Notes: generated by a model not told the origin, from the sequence alone. A stretch of 64,000 bases of DNA from Tridacna crocea (GCA_943736015.1 OX031059.1:20212001-20276000), one strand, 5' to 3'; counted from the stretch's first letter, positions 30,146 to 41,220 are shown. Translations and numbers: made by a program.

Positions 30146-30368
30146 CCCTTTTCTGTCTAAAAAACTAAAATTAAATTTTCAGTTCGATATTAATTACCCA
30201 AATATTGCTGTTACAAAGTTATCTTTTGGGGAATAACATCTCCTTATCGGACAGTGTAGATCAAAGATCAGACTGCACGTTCTGTGCAGTCTGATCTTGA
30301 TCTACGCTGTCCGCTCATGAAAGGTCAGCGAGTCGCGTTTAGCAGCCAAAGGGTTAGCAGCCAAAGGG
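30146..30368 (-). mobile_element. HPB MITE with duplicated terminus
   Basis: TTAA at 30142-30145 and 30369-30372. Palindrome at about 30252-30311. The last 15 bp (AGCAGCCAAAGGGTT) is tandemly repeated. Confidence 0.85.
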
Positions 30369-30959
30369 TTAAAGCCACTACTATTAAGTGCCGTTTGGGG
30401 GAAAATATTTGGATGAGGGGAAGAGATTTCTCCATTTCCAACAATGTTTTCCATATCATCATGGAATATTTTCTACTCTTCTTGAAACGTTTGAAACCAT
30501 TTGTTTTCCGTACAAGTTGGAGTAAGTTTTAAACCATCGCTACACGCAAGTCTGTATGCCTTTGTAGATCAATATCAGACTCAACGTGGGTCAGGGTTCT
30601 TCACGTCTTTGCTAAAGGACACTCTAACAAAAATCTAGCCTGCACACACGACCTGGTGTCTCCCCTCATGCAAGATTGGGAGTCCGGTATGACGCACTCG
30701 AGCTGTTGTTTAGCACACAAAACAAGTCGAATCAAATTAAATCAGTAGAAAAGATCTCTCACCTATTGCATAAAAATGTGAAGTTCTTCAACGCTTACCA
30801 GCTCTATGGCCTATAAAATATATAATATACTTATGCGAGGTTAATCGGTCGAGCGCCGGCCTACTTTCACTTTAGTGTACCCCAGTCTGCGATAAACTTT
30901 GATGGTTATCTTGTATTTTTGCATAAAAGGTGCCGCTTAACGCTGAACAAAATGTTCTC

Positions 30960-31170
30960 ATTCAACGACACTTAAGGTCAAAAAGCTTTTTGAAAACGTT
31001 TTTGGGAAAAGGAGAAAATGCTGGTAGCCAGCATTTTCTCCTTTTCCCAAAAATGTTTTCTATCTGTTTACAGATAAATTCAAATCATTGCTAGAACAAC
31101 ATACATTTATTATGTATTTTGCAAATGCGTTCCGTTTAGACCAGTTTACCCTGTTTTCTCTGTTAAAGAA
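30960..31170 (+). mobile_element. HPA MITE with changed stem base
   Basis: AAAACGTTTTTGGGAAAAGG pairs with CCTTTTCCCAAAAATGTTTT; loop CTGGTAGCCAG. Right TTAA 31171-31174. Between 30373 and 30955 only faint HPA-like debris (30385-30480) is visible. Confidence 0.7.
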
Positions 31171-31174
31171 TTAA

Positions 31175-31330
31175 CCCGACGGCAGGATTTTAGACTGGTC
31201 CATATTGCAAGCATTTATAACCGACATAGTGAATGTGAGTTTTCTGATCGGATTTGTCTCCTTAAGGGTAGAAAATACTGTGGGTAAAAGAGACAATGCT
31301 TCTCCCTGGCAATTGCTCCGTTTCTCGTTT
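31175..31330 (-). mobile_element. HPA copy truncated at its core
   Basis: CCCGACGGCAGGATTTTAGA start with the left arm only. It breaks off after GCAATTGCTCCGTTTCTC. Confidence 0.6.
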
Positions 31331-31388
31331 TTTTTCGGTCATAGATTTTTTTGTCGATTTTAACCGAATACTGTGGTGATTATGTCTA

Positions 31389-31744
31389 TTTCTTCGCCAG
31401 CCAAGGTTACGATCACTACGTGGATCTTACCTTGGCTGATTGAGCCCGATTTCGAGATTCCTGCTTTGCCCTCTGTTTGATGCTGGTTATTAACCCCCTT
31501 TACATCATATTTCTTAAAGCGATAAGCAGACATTCACATGGGTTTCCATGTTTACCTTCTATTCGAAAGGTATCGACCTTGTTCTATTTTTATCAAAGAT
31601 AAAATGCTACGAGCGATTTCATTCGTTGCAGTTAGAGCTGGCTGCATCCAATGAAAAAGCGTATGGGGGGGAATGTAAAAATCAAGCTCGATCCGCCAAG
31701 GGTAGAGTAGCGTAGTGAATCGTCAGCCTTGGCTTGCGAAGATG
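31389..31744 (-). mobile_element. MULE-like element, second copy
   Basis: TCTTCGCCAGCCAAGG at left and CCTTGGCTTGCGAAGATG at right. The interior matches 11024-11425 inverted (GTTGCAGTTAGAGCTGGCTG; CAATGAAAAAGCGTATG). Confidence 0.65.
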
Positions 31745-32017
31745 AGCCACAATTGAATGAAATACATTTTCTATCTTGCGTAGCCTGTGCAACCTTGCAA
31801 CCATCAGGGGCAATGAAGATACAAGCGTGATTATAGTCTTATAAAATAAAGAAAACGGTTAAAATAATGGACGAAACCAGTGAAAATGCATGTTCAAAAA
31901 GTCTACACTGAAATGAAGTTGATACTTGGAAACAATGTTGCGATTGGCTAGACATATATTCCTACAAAAAAAAATACATTTGAAATGGAAAACTTTGTGT
32001 TTTTACTTTCGGTTTAA

Positions 32018-32238
32018 CTATTTACCAGACGACAAAATTTTAGCTCTGTACAAATTGAAAGCATTTGCAGACGACAATTTCAGTGTGGCACAAATGGTGC
32101 AATTGTTAATTGATTAGGTAGAAAACATTGTGGGAAAATGAGAAAATGCTGGTTACCAGCATTTTCTCCTTTTCCCACGATGTTTTCAAAAGGCTTCTTT
32201 TCCAGGGGCGTCAAAAGTAGGGATTGAGTGGTAATTGG
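32018..32238 (-). mobile_element. HPA-1 MITE
   Basis: TTAA at 32014-32017 and 32239-32242. Palindrome at about 32122-32189 with one mismatch. Confidence 0.88.
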
Positions 32239-32562
32239 TTAATCGTTTAATTTCATTTATTAAAATAGGAGGTCTAAGTGGTATGAATTAAATTTGCCAT
32301 TTTGACTTCTGAATTGTTTACTCTTGACCGCCAATGGACCTTTGAAGTGCCCCGACACTTGGAGCGCCTCAAATTTCAGGGAATTTACTGCACTCTTGCA
32401 TTACTAATTGATTTTTTAACCAATCACATAGAGGGATTTTTATGCAGACACTTAATATTTATGTTTATTCAGAGGACACTTGAGTTATATTATGTTCAAC
32501 ATACACGTGGACTTATAAAAGCCATTAGACTGCATAGTGCGCTCAATGCAATTTGTTGGTGG

Positions 32563-32612
32563 ACAGCGTAGAAGAAGCAGACGGCACGGAACATGCGGTC
32601 TGACTTCTGACC
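32563..32612 (+). mobile_element. Degenerate HPB core
   Basis: GGACAGCGTAGAAGAAGCAG and GCGGTCTGACTTCTGACC resemble HPB arms with the changed GAAG/CTTC step matched on both sides. Confidence 0.4.
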
Positions 32613-32896
32613 AAAAAAGCGCGCGATTTTGGAAAAGAAAAAGTACTCTATCTTTAGAAAACTGACATTGAATTTTTTTGGCTTTGAGTTGTTTACTTTT
32701 GGCGGGCATTTTTTTTTTACTTTTAGTTTGAGGGCGAAGACCCTACTTGTAGGTTTTATATGGGCTACTTGTAGTTGATGTACAATTCCTTCCAACTTAA
32801 CTGCAATGTTTACTGAAAAAAAAATCGGCTATATCGGCCTTGAAACTAGAAGTATCAATAGGTAAATAGCCCTGAGTATAGTGAGGTGATTGATTT

Positions 32897-32985
32897 AGAG
32901 ATATAGAGAGGGACAGTGAGAGAGAAAGAGACTGACAGACAGACAAACAGAGAGAGAAACAGAGAGAAAAACAGACAAACAGACA
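32897..32985. repeat. GAGA / ACAG simple repeat
   Basis: Purine-rich (GA)n and (ACAG)n tract; it leads into a single HPB arm near 32990-33012. Confidence 0.8.
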
Positions 32986-33155
32986 GATGTGAAGGCTGAT
33001 CTTTGATCTACAATGTTCGCTTCTTTGTAACATATATTGGTCAAAACAACCTCATAATCACAATATTTCGGTTGTTTGTCCTTATTGGAAAGATCCATTG
33101 CGTTAATTCAGCACTGTATTGTTAACTAATCATTTTGACAATTCGGAACAATTAA

Positions 33156-33963
33156 GGTCTATGACCCCCCAACTCATCAGTAAATATCGACGTTTTCGTA
33201 AAGGCTATTCGGCCATTGTCGGCAGCTTCCGTGTTTTGATATGAGAGTTAGGGGCTGCTACTCTCTTGCACTGCGGATCATTACATTCACCTCTGTAGTG
33301 GGCTCAGAAAGTAGTCCGTCATTACGTGATACTTTCGTCACATGACCAGAACTCAAAATGGCGACACAAACGCCGATGAAAGAAAGAACAATATCCATTA
33401 CTTTGTGTGCTGTTGAAACAGCATACGGCTGATCAGACTAAGTGGTAGGCAATGTGAAAAAGACGCATATTCTGAAAAGCTTAAATGTCTTTTAAAGGAC
33501 CATAACTTGTTTTTTATCTTATAACCTAAGATTTATCGGTGTGTCAAAACTGTTCTCATCATTCATGGGCTCAGCCATTTTTGTTAAACTTGGCGTAAGA
33601 ATCTGATCAGTAAAGAGGCTGGAAAAAAAATAGTTCCATTTTATATAGGTAAATTCATCAGTTTGAACACACCTATAATGTATCCAGAATCATATTTCCT
33701 TTGTCTACCTTATACTTTTACACACGAAACAGGTAAACAGTAACAAAACATCTTTTCCTCGGTTTGACAAGATTCTTGTCATTTAGCCCATCGCAGAGAT
33801 TTATGTGAGAGTAACGAACGACAACTCTGCTCGGAGATTGTTAGGGGCTGTACCCTCACTAACTCATCGGTAAATATCGTGTAACATCGCCGTTTTCGTA
33901 AAAGTTAATCGGCCAATATCGGCAGCTTCCGTCCTTTGAAATGAGAGTTAGGGGCCATAGACC
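33156..33963. mobile_element. F8 element (808 bp, TTAA target)
   Basis: TTAA at 33152-33155 and 33964-33967. Ends GGTCTATGACCCCC / GGGGCCATAGACC. A ~95 bp subterminal motif (TAAATATCGACGTTTTCGTA .. CGGCAGCTTCCGT) occurs near both ends in direct orientation. The interior has no long frame. The right TTAA is also the left TTAA of the next HPA-2 copy. Confidence 0.7.
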
Positions 33964-33967
33964 TTAA

Positions 33968-34187
33968 CCCTTTCCCAAATAAGCCCTGGTTTTTACGTGT
34001 CTGCAGTAAAAGTCTTTTGAAAACGCCGTGGGAAAAAGAGAAATTGCTCGTGGCGAGCAATTTCTCCTTTTCCCACAATGTTTTCTACCATTTCGGAGGA
34101 CTTTCTACCATTGTAATCAAATCTAAAATTGTTGTCTGCAAACTCTTTGAGTTTGGAAGAGTCCAAAATTTGTCGTTTGGGAAAGAG
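33968..34187 (+). mobile_element. HPA-2 MITE
   Basis: TTAA at 33964-33967 and 34188-34191. CCCTTTCCCAAATAAGCCCT start; loop CTCGTGGCGAG. Confidence 0.87.
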
Positions 34188-34312
34188 TTAAGCAATACAT
34201 GTACTTTTACGGACAATATTGATCAGGATTGAACAGCACTATTTCATTGCGGTAAAAACAGAAATTCATTCTTAATAGTTCACTGCTACTTTTTACATAA
34301 CCGTATCAGTAA

Positions 34313-34527
34313 CCCTTATCCTGCATGCTGAATAACTTTCATGAAATACCGGTATTCAAGCGGATAGAAACAACCTGAACCTTGTCCTTTTCAAAGTTAC
34401 TTTTGGGGTGCAAGTATCACTTTATCGGTTAGTGGAGATCCAAGATCAGACTGCACGAACTGTGCAGTCTGATCTTGATCTACATTGTCCGCAAAAGGTC
34501 ACTGAGCGGCACCTAGAAGTAAATGAG
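34313..34527 (-). mobile_element. HPB MITE
   Basis: CCCTTATCCTGCATGCTGAA start; core at about 34434-34489 centred on GCACGAACTGTGC; right TTAA 34528-34531. Confidence 0.8.
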
Positions 34528-34709
34528 TTAAAAATTTGGTTGGTCTTTTCTATGTACCGACAAAGTTCCTGACTTATATTACTTGGATTACTTTTTTGCT
34601 TGGATTAGCTTGTGCCGTAATAAATCATTGGACTACTTTTTGCGGATTAGTCGGGGGCCTGTGTGTACCAAAGCGTCTACAATTTGTTTTAAATCACAAG
34701 GCTTCATAA

Positions 34710-34864
34710 AGACGACAAAACTTCAGACTGGTCCAATAATTGGAAACAGTTACAGAATAACAAATCAAGTATAAGTGCAGTAATTTTCTTTTACAGTGTA
34801 AAGAGTATTGTGCGAAAAGGAGAAAATGCTGGTTACCAGCATTTGAAACAGGTGATCACTTGGT
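34710..34864 (-). mobile_element. HPA copy lacking the right stem arm
   Basis: AAAAGGAGAAAATGCTGGTT reaches the loop and ACCAGCATTT. The sequence then jumps to GAAACAGGTGATC, so the right arm beyond ~10 bp and most of the proximal half are gone. Confidence 0.65.
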
Positions 34865-35018
34865 AAAAGAAAAATAAAAAAAATGTTTTAAGACCATTTA
34901 TATATCAGGCCATAGACAAAGAGTCTTAGCCAATCAGATGGTCGGAAATTAACATTTTGCATTACAATTAGAGTTGGTGGTACATGAAATCTTTGTCAAA
35001 GCCGTAACCAAGTATCCT

Positions 35019-35216
35019 GGGCCCGTATTCACCAACCATTCTTGAGAATATTCTTAGGCTTATTCTTCAGAATTTTGCAAATGTGAAAGTAACAGAACGT
35101 CTGATTGGCTAAACCGGATGGTTTAGCCAATCAGACGTTCTGTTACTTTCACAGTCAGGAAATCCTGAAGAATAAGACCAAGAACATTCTTGAGAATGGT
35201 TGGTGAATACGGGCCC
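35019..35216. mobile_element. F6 MITE, intact
   Basis: GGGCCCGTATTCACCAACCA at left and TGGTTGGTGAATACGGGCCC at right are perfect inverted ends. Inner stem GTGAAAGTAACAGAACGTCT / AGACGTTCTGTTACTTTCAC. Confidence 0.88.
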
Positions 35217-35335
35217 TGGTGATCGATCGTATTCTGAGTTTCCTCGAAAAGTTGCCATTTCTGGTCGAGACATTTCCTCTATGTCCATCGGATTGTTAGA
35301 AATTGAACTTGGAAATATACATGTAGTAAGATTAA

Positions 35336-35699
35336 GGTAGTGGACTCATTATAGAAAACAGCTATTTCCAGTCTAATGTTATCCTACGAAATTTGCTACG
35401 ATTAAAAATGAGTATTATTGTACTACTTTAACCGAGCCACTTTTCCCTATTTGTCTTTCTCAGATTAATCATTTTTAAATCTAAAACCACTATATACTGT
35501 CATTACAAAGGGAGATGATAATACCTCCTTTTTTCTGCACACTAACAAAAGTACTAAAATATAATTTCAAGATTGACATCAAAAGGAGTTTCTGATCAGT
35601 TAAAAATGTGCAAAAGTATTATATCTGTATTAATCCGTATTAACAATCAAGTAATTTTATCCCATGACGCACTGGAAGTGTTACGGATCTACTACTTAC
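35336..35699 (+). mobile_element. F7-type MITE, diverged ends
   Basis: TTAA 35332-35335 then GGTAGTGGACTCATTATAG. The interior matches the 8472 and 20011 copies (AAACAGCTATTTCCAGTCTA; CTTTTTTCTGCACACTAAC). Confidence 0.7.
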
Positions 35700-35749
35700 G
35701 GAATTATATATGAATGCACCAGAAAAATCGTATCATGGCTGTTTGTGTA

Positions 35750-35825
35750 GTTTATAGATCAGACTGCGCGTTCTTTGCAGTCTTATCTTGACTCACACTT
35801 TCCTTAAAGTGCACAGGGTTACACA
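35750..35825 (-). mobile_element. Degenerate HPB core
   Basis: TAGTTTATAGATCAGACTGC / TTTGCAGTCTTATCTTGACT arms. Confidence 0.5.
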
Positions 35826-36246
35826 AACTGACAGCAAAACGTCAACTTATTTTATGATCTGATACACGCTTTTGGAAAAGGGAGCATTCATTTAGTGCAA
35901 CGAATGTTTTCTATTCCGAACATAACGTTTTGGAAAAGCAAAATAGAACATACTCCCCATGGTAATAGGTTATAGCTATGCAAATAACAAAAATATAGCA
36001 TTAAAGAAAGCAGACAGAGGAATAGAGTAACTGACTGACGGTCAGAGAGACGGACAGATTGACAGATGGACGGACATAGTGCTTTGTATTCCCTTGGTCG
36101 GAAGTTAATTGTTCCGCGTATAGAAAACCCAAGTGTTTAATTTTAGAAAGTGTGAATACATGTTACTATAAATAACCAAGGGGGAAAATCTAGAGATCTA
36201 TCTCTTGACTGCCTATTTTGCTCCCCACTATTAACCACGTAATTTA

Positions 36247-36456
36247 TAAACCCTTCACTAGAACAGTCCAGTGTGTTGACAACAGAAAGAGAGCATGTTT
36301 TTTTATAAGCGTTGTTGGAAAAAAAGAGAAATTGCTAGTTGCTGGCATTTTCTCCTATTTTGGACTGTGTTTTCTACCCATTAAATGACACATACTATCA
36401 CTTTAGGCACATCGTTTTGGTATGTCATCTGCAAATAGGGTCCTCTTTGGACAAGG
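36247..36456 (+). mobile_element. Degenerate HPA, first of a head-to-tail run
   Basis: CCCTTCACTAGAACAGTCCA start, core GAGAAATTGCTAGTTGCTGG, distal GTCATCTGCAAATAGGGTCC. TTAA 36457-36460 is shared with the next copy. Confidence 0.65.
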
Positions 36457-36460
36457 TTAA

Positions 36461-36680
36461 CCCATTACCACTCAATCCCTACTTTTGACGCCAATAGAAA
36501 AGAAGCATTTGAAAACATTGCGGGAAAATGAGAAAATGTTGGTAACCAGCATTTTCTCCTTTTCCCACAATGTCATCTACCTAATCAATAAATAATTGCA
36601 CCATTTGAGCCATACTGAAATTGTCGTCTGCAAATGCTTTCAATTCGGACAGAGCTTAAATTTTGTCGTCTGGAAAAGTG
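36461..36680 (+). mobile_element. HPA-1 MITE (run, 2)
   Basis: CCCATTACCACTCAATCCCT to GTCGTCTGGAAAAGTG; palindrome at about 36509-36573. Confidence 0.83.
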
Positions 36681-36684
36681 CTAA

Positions 36685-36918
36685 CCCTTTCTCACACGTT
36701 TAATCCCGATTTTAAAAGATCTTTAGGAAAAGGGCTAATGAAAACATGGTGGGAAAAGGAGAAAGTGCTGGTAACCAGCATTTTCTCCTTTACCAATCAT
36801 GTTTTCTACTATAGGTTATCACAGACGAAAACCATAATTTGATGCACACTTTATTTTTCGTCTGCAAATACTTTCAATTTCAAAAGGCCCACATTTTTTC
36901 TGTCGTTTGGTATAGATG
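36685..36918 (+). mobile_element. HPA-1 MITE (run, 3)
   Basis: CCCTTTCTCACACGTTTAAT start; a small duplication (TTTAGGAAAAGGGCTAATG) lies before the core; TTAA 36919-36922. Confidence 0.78.
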
Positions 36919-36922
36919 TTAA

Positions 36923-37161
36923 GCCTATAAAAAAATAGATCCGTGTTTTTACGACCGTACGGCAGTGAGCTTTTTAAAACATTGTTGAAAAGGGGTAAAA
37001 TACTAGCTGCTAGTGTCTTCTCCTTTTCCTGCATTGCTCTCAAATTTGTTTTCTTATATGACGTTGGAAGTCACCTTCATTAAAGCTACATCTTATTGTC
37101 GTCTGCATGTGCTTTTCAATTTGAACAATCTAAAGTATGTGTCGTTTGGGAGGTTTTTTTT
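36923..37161 (+). mobile_element. HPA MITE (run, 4), diverged
   Basis: Core TAAAATACTAGCTGCTAGTG with a CTAGCTGCTAG loop unlike the main types; distal GTCGTCTGCATGTGCTTTTC; TTAA 37162-37165. Confidence 0.7.
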
Positions 37162-37165
37162 TTAA

Positions 37166-37348
37166 CTCTACCTAACGACAAAATCTAACTGTTCCAAATT
37201 CAAAGAAACTTCAGAGGAAAAATTCTAAAGTGATACGAGTATGAATGGACTATAGGCCCTTTGGCTGGGTAGAAATATTGAGGTAGCAGCAATTTCTCCT
37301 TTTCTTTTTTTACCACAATGTTTTCAAAAGCCTTCTTCTCCAGGGGTA
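37166..37348 (-). mobile_element. HPA copy (run, 5), left arm lost
   Basis: CTCTACCTAACGACAAAATC start. The core keeps GCAGCAATTTCTCCTTTTCT and ..CACAATGTTTTCAAAAGCCT, with the left arm mostly gone. Confidence 0.65.
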
Positions 37349-37353
37349 TTTTA

Positions 37354-37557
37354 TCCTTTGGTTGCTAAGCGCGACTTGCTGACCTTTTGCGGACAGTGTA
37401 GATCAAGATCAGACTGCACAGAACGTGCAGTCTGATCTTGGATCTACACTGTCCGATAAGGAGGTATTGTTCCCCAAAACATAACTTTGAAACAGCAATA
37501 TGCAGCTTATAGATATCGAGTTGAAAATTTAATTTTTGTTATTTAGCATGATAAGGG
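37354..37557 (+). mobile_element. HPB MITE (run, 6)
   Basis: Starts CTTTGGTTGCTAAGCGCGAC; perfect core at about 37393-37452 centred on GCACAGAACGTGC; right TTAA 37558-37561. Confidence 0.85.
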
Positions 37558-37599
37558 TTAAAACAGGGGAGATTGTGTGATTAAATGAAAAACTTTAGC

Positions 37600-37690
37600 C
37601 TGCGAAACTGGACTCCAGAACCATTTGCGGACAGCGTAGATCGAGACCAGACTGCAGAGAACGTGCAGTCTAATCTTGGTTCTTCCTCCA
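37600..37690 (+). mobile_element. Degenerate HPB core
   Basis: GGACAGCGTAGATCGAGACC / GTGCAGTCTAATCTTGGTTC arms; a C homopolymer follows at 37719-37737. Confidence 0.55.
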
Positions 37691-37950
37691 TCAAATGAGC
37701 AGATACCTTTCCACCCTTCCCCCCCCCCCCCCCCCCTTGACAAAAAAAAAGTGTTGCTGAAAGAAATAGGAGTGTTTGGAATTCATTTAGCACATTTAAA
37801 AGTGTTAAATACAAGGTAAAGATTTCCCTATTTTTGTTATCACTACAATAAGCTCATGTCTGCCTTTTTATCTAACTAGATCCTGTTGAGTCATGCCTTT
37901 TATTGGATGAAGTGGACAGTTTTTTTGTATGTGTGTCCGTCTATTAGTTA

Positions 37951-38145
37951 GTTAGTTTGTTTGTTTGTTTGTTTGTTTGTTGGTTGGTTGGTTGGTTGGT
38001 GGGCTGATTGGTGGGCTGGTTGCTTTGCTGGTTGTTTGGTTTGCTGGTTGGCTGGCTGGTTGCCTGGTTAGTTCGAGCGAACCATTCGTTCGAGCGAACC
38101 GTGAGTTCGAGCGAGCTGTTCGTTCGGGCAAACCGTTCGTTCGTT
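37951..38145. repeat. TTTG / TTGG tetranucleotide tract with GTTCGAGCGAAC repeats
   Basis: (GTTT)n grades into (GGTT)n and TGGCTGGTTG, then into repeated TTCGAGCGA / TTCGTTCG motifs. Frames on both strands are low complexity. Confidence 0.85.
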
Positions 38146-38240
38146 GTTTTGGTGTAGGTGTTAGTAATGAATTCATCCAAGTCATATGGATGGCTATCCG
38201 TGTACCTATCCATGCGATCCTGAACTTTCTTTTATTTTAA

Positions 38241-38417
38241 CCCCATTCTTCTAGGTACGACTCAACAACCTTTTACGGACAGCGTACATCAAGATCAGAC
38301 TGCACAGAACGTGCAGTCTGATCTTGGATCTACAATGTCCGATAAGGTGATATTCTTCTTTGAAAAATAAGCTTGATATAACATCATTGGGATTTTTTTT
38401 TCTTTCAGCTAGAACGT
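38241..38417 (+). mobile_element. HPB MITE
   Basis: TTAA at 38237-38240 and 38418-38421. Perfect core at about 38279-38338. Confidence 0.85.
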
Positions 38418-38421
38418 TTAA

Positions 38422-38642
38422 TTCTTTACCACACGAGATAATTTTAGAGTGGTCCGAATTGAAAGCATTTGCATACGACAAAATAAAGGTGACTAAGAAT
38501 AAAAATCTGTTCTGGGAAGGGTAGAAAACACACTGGGAAAAGGAGAAAATGCTGGTTACCAGCATTTTCTCCTTTTCCCATTGTGTTTCCAAAAGGCTTC
38601 TTTCTTAAGAGTCGTAAAAAGTAGGGATTGTGTGGTAATGGG
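38422..38642 (-). mobile_element. HPA-1 MITE
   Basis: Shares TTAA 38418-38421 with HPB; TTAA 38643-38646 at right. Stem base is AACACACTGGG on the left against CCCATTGTGTT. Confidence 0.85.
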
Positions 38643-38651
38643 TTAATTTAA

Positions 38652-38871
38652 CTCTTTACCAAACAACAAGATTTTACGCTTATCCAGATTGAAAGCATTT
38701 TCAGACAATTAAATAAACATGACTCAAAGCTTGACCCTGACTTTAGAAGAGTAGAAAACATTGTGGGAAAAGGAGAAAATGCTGGTTACCAGCATTTTCT
38801 CCTTTTCCCACTGTGTTTTCAGAAGGATTCTTCATCTGGGTCGTACAAACCAGGGATTGTTTGTTAAAGGG
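38652..38871 (-). mobile_element. HPA-1 MITE
   Basis: Starts after TTAA 38648-38651, only a few bases from the previous TTAA (TTAATTTAA). Palindrome at about 38755-38822; right TTAT. Confidence 0.85.
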
Positions 38872-38929
38872 TTATCTTATTCATTAGGATAAGAGAAAAG
38901 GGTTTTGTCTGCCTTTCAAACTTTTATGA

Positions 38930-39335
38930 TAGTTGTCTGCGCATGTCATAAATTTCGAAGATTCGACCTGTCTTCTATGCACCCATCCCCGTATACTTGG
39001 GAAAAGTCGGGCTTTAACCGAAGCCATTAGCATATTACCCAAATACATGTATTTAGGGGCTGTGATAGCCCATGCATATCCATCATAGACAGAAATCATC
39101 TTTTCAGCAAAAGTTGAATTGTCGTCTGCAAATGCTTTCAATTCGGTCTAGTCCAAATGTTTGTCGTTTGGGAAAGGGATAGTTTATAGCTGAGTCTATC
39201 GCATCAGGTAGCATTTTATTGAGTAAATGTTTATTTCATTTTGAAATTCGAAATAACGGTTGTTTTGAAAAGTAGGCCCAGAATGCTCAAGTATATTAGA
39301 TAGATTTGTATTTGTAGAATGTCATCTAACGGGAG
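38930..39335 (+). repeat. F9 copy interrupted by an HPA distal half
   Basis: F9 pieces at 38935-38995 (CATGTCATAAATTTCGAAGA) and 39185-39335 (ATTTTATTGAGTAAATGTTT; GTAGAATGTCATCTA). Between them, 39078-39178 is an HPA distal end (GTCGTCTGCAAATGCTTTCA, GTTTGGGAAAGGG). Confidence 0.6.
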
Positions 39336-39372
39336 AAAATGCTTATTTACAGGATGCTTCCAAAACCCTTAA

Positions 39373-39572
39373 CCCTTTCCCAAACAAGCCCTTGTTTTTA
39401 CGTGTCTGCAGCACAAGTTTTTGAAAACACTGTGGGAAAAGGAGAAATTGCTCGTAACGAGCAATTTCTCCTTTTCCCACAGTGTTTTATACCCATTTGG
39501 AGAACTTTATGCCATTTTTATCAAATTTGAAATTGTCGTCTGCAAACTCTTTCAGTTTGGAAGAGGAAAGGG
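39373..39572 (+). mobile_element. HPA-2 MITE with perfect CACTG/CAGTG stem
   Basis: TTAA at 39369-39372 and 39573-39576. AAAACACTGTGGGAAAAGGA pairs completely with TCCTTTTCCCACAGTGTTTT; loop CTCGTAACGAG. A worn HPA remnant follows to about 39670. Confidence 0.9.
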
Positions 39573-39716
39573 TTAACCAATAACTCACTACCAAACAAGT
39601 CGGTGTTTTTCTGTGTGTTTATGCTGGTAACTTGCATTTACTAAGGTTAACACAATGTTTTCTCACTCGTTACTACTCGGCCGATTCCGTACCTGCATCT
39701 AACCTCGTCCGTTTAA

Positions 39717-40057
39717 GGTAAGACCTGTGTAATTGCACTTCCGGTGAAAATTCTGATTGGTTGATAAATAAGGATAAATATGGATTTATGCAGAAAGAAT
39801 ATTTTTGCACATTTCTAACGGATCAGAAATTTCGTTTACGTCTATCTTGAAATTAGTTTTTGATACCTTTTGTTAGTTTTCTGAAAAGGGAGGTAATTAT
39901 TATAATTTTTTTAAATGAGAATGTAGTGGTTTTAAATTTATAAATAATAATTCAAAGGAAAAAATGAAAATGTGAAAGTAGTTCAATAATACTCATTTTT
40001 AGTTATAGCTAATTTTGCAGGATGATATTTTAGTGGAAATAGCTGTTTTCCATTACC
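39717..40057 (-). mobile_element. F7 MITE
   Basis: TTAA at 39713-39716 and 40058-40061. Left end GGTAAGACCTGTGTAATTGC; right end AATGG..ACC is shortened. Inverted relative to 8472-8836. Confidence 0.8.
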
Positions 40058-40586
40058 TTAACGGACGTTTCCATTTGAACTTTGTACAACGTTATCTCAT
40101 ACATGGCACGCCATTGTCAGTCTTTTCGCAACGACAAATACAATCTCGATGAAATTATTTTATCTGTCTATCTGTCGGTGAAACTTCAATCGGAATTGAT
40201 AATCTACGTTAAATGATGAATGTGCGAAATGTTGCCCAACACAACTGAAATATAGTTAGAAAGATTTCGATAGAAAATTGAAAGTTTTCTTTGTAAAGAG
40301 GAACCTTACAGTTTTCAGAACGTAAACCGGCGTATTTCCGGGTAAGTACCGATCTGGTGCATATCAATCCACCGAGTGAACTGGCCACCGTTGTATACCG
40401 TGTATTACACATAGTAGTATCAAGGGCGGTAACCAGTCTAACAGCCGAGGGATTTGATGGCTCCCATCACCCGAAGTATGCCGAATGAATGTTTTCTAAG
40501 CTATCTTGAACAAAATCGCAACATTTTCAATTTCTCGTCTGTTCATGAATTCAATATGGGAACGTCTATATTTCTTTACCAAGAGT
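40058..40586. other. Stretch without supported features
   Basis: No repeat family or coding segment recognised. A 67-residue minus-strand frame (40209-40412) has no identifiable domain. Confidence 0.45.
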
Positions 40587-40590
40587 TTAA

Positions 40591-40814
40591 CCCATTACCA
40601 CACAATCCCTACTTTTGATGCCCCCTGAGAAAAAAGCCTCTTGAAAACACAGTGGGAAAAAAAGAGAAAATGCTGGTAACCAGCATTTTCTCCTTTTCCC
40701 ACAGTGTTTTCTACCCTTACCAGAAAAAATTTCTATTTTTGAGTCACCTTTATCTTGTCCTCTGTAAATGCTTTCAATTTGGACCAGTCTAAAATTTTCT
40801 CATGTGGTAAAGAG
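40591..40814 (+). mobile_element. HPA-1 MITE
   Basis: TTAA at 40587-40590 and 40815-40818. Palindrome with CACAGTGGG / CCCACAGTG base. Confidence 0.88.
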
Positions 40815-40818
40815 TTAA

Positions 40819-40996
40819 CCATAAAAACCACCATCCACGACCATAGTTGCCTTTGTCGCCAATGTAGATTAAGATCAGGCTGCACAAACTGTGCAATCTG
40901 ATCTTTGATCAACACTGTCCACATTACGGAAATACCGCTGATGAAAGCAACCATGAAATCGCCATCCCTCAGATCATATATTTAGCGCCCTAAGGG
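40819..40996 (-). mobile_element. HPB MITE
   Basis: Shares TTAA on both sides with HPA neighbours (40815-40818, 40997-41000). Core TGTAGATTAAGATCAGGCTG / CAATCTGATCTTTGATCAAC. Confidence 0.78.
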
Positions 40997-41000
40997 TTAA

Positions 41001-41220
41001 CTCTTTACCAATCAACAAATTTATAGACGGGTCCAAACAGAAAGCATTTGCAGACGTCAAGTAAATGTGACCGAAAAATCTAAATTTGATTTGGGAAGAG
41101 TAGAAAACATTGTGGGAAAAGGAGAAAATGCTGGTTACCAGCATTTTCTCCTTTTCCCACAATGTTTTCAAAAGGCTTCTACCTCAGGGTCGTCAAAAGT
41201 CGTCATTGTGAGGTATAGGG
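41001..41220 (-). mobile_element. HPA-1 MITE
   Basis: TTAA at 40997-41000 and 41221-41224. Perfect palindrome at about 41102-41170. Confidence 0.88.

Noticed and set aside
36247-37557. Regularly spaced palindromes resembling a CRISPR-like array
   Set aside because: Units are 180-240 bp complete transposons with TTAA flanks and differing orientation; spacing and context are eukaryotic.
37944-38240. Three overlapping Thr/Gln/Asn-rich or Val/Leu-rich frames
   Set aside because: Low-complexity translation of TTTG/TTGG tetranucleotide repeats.
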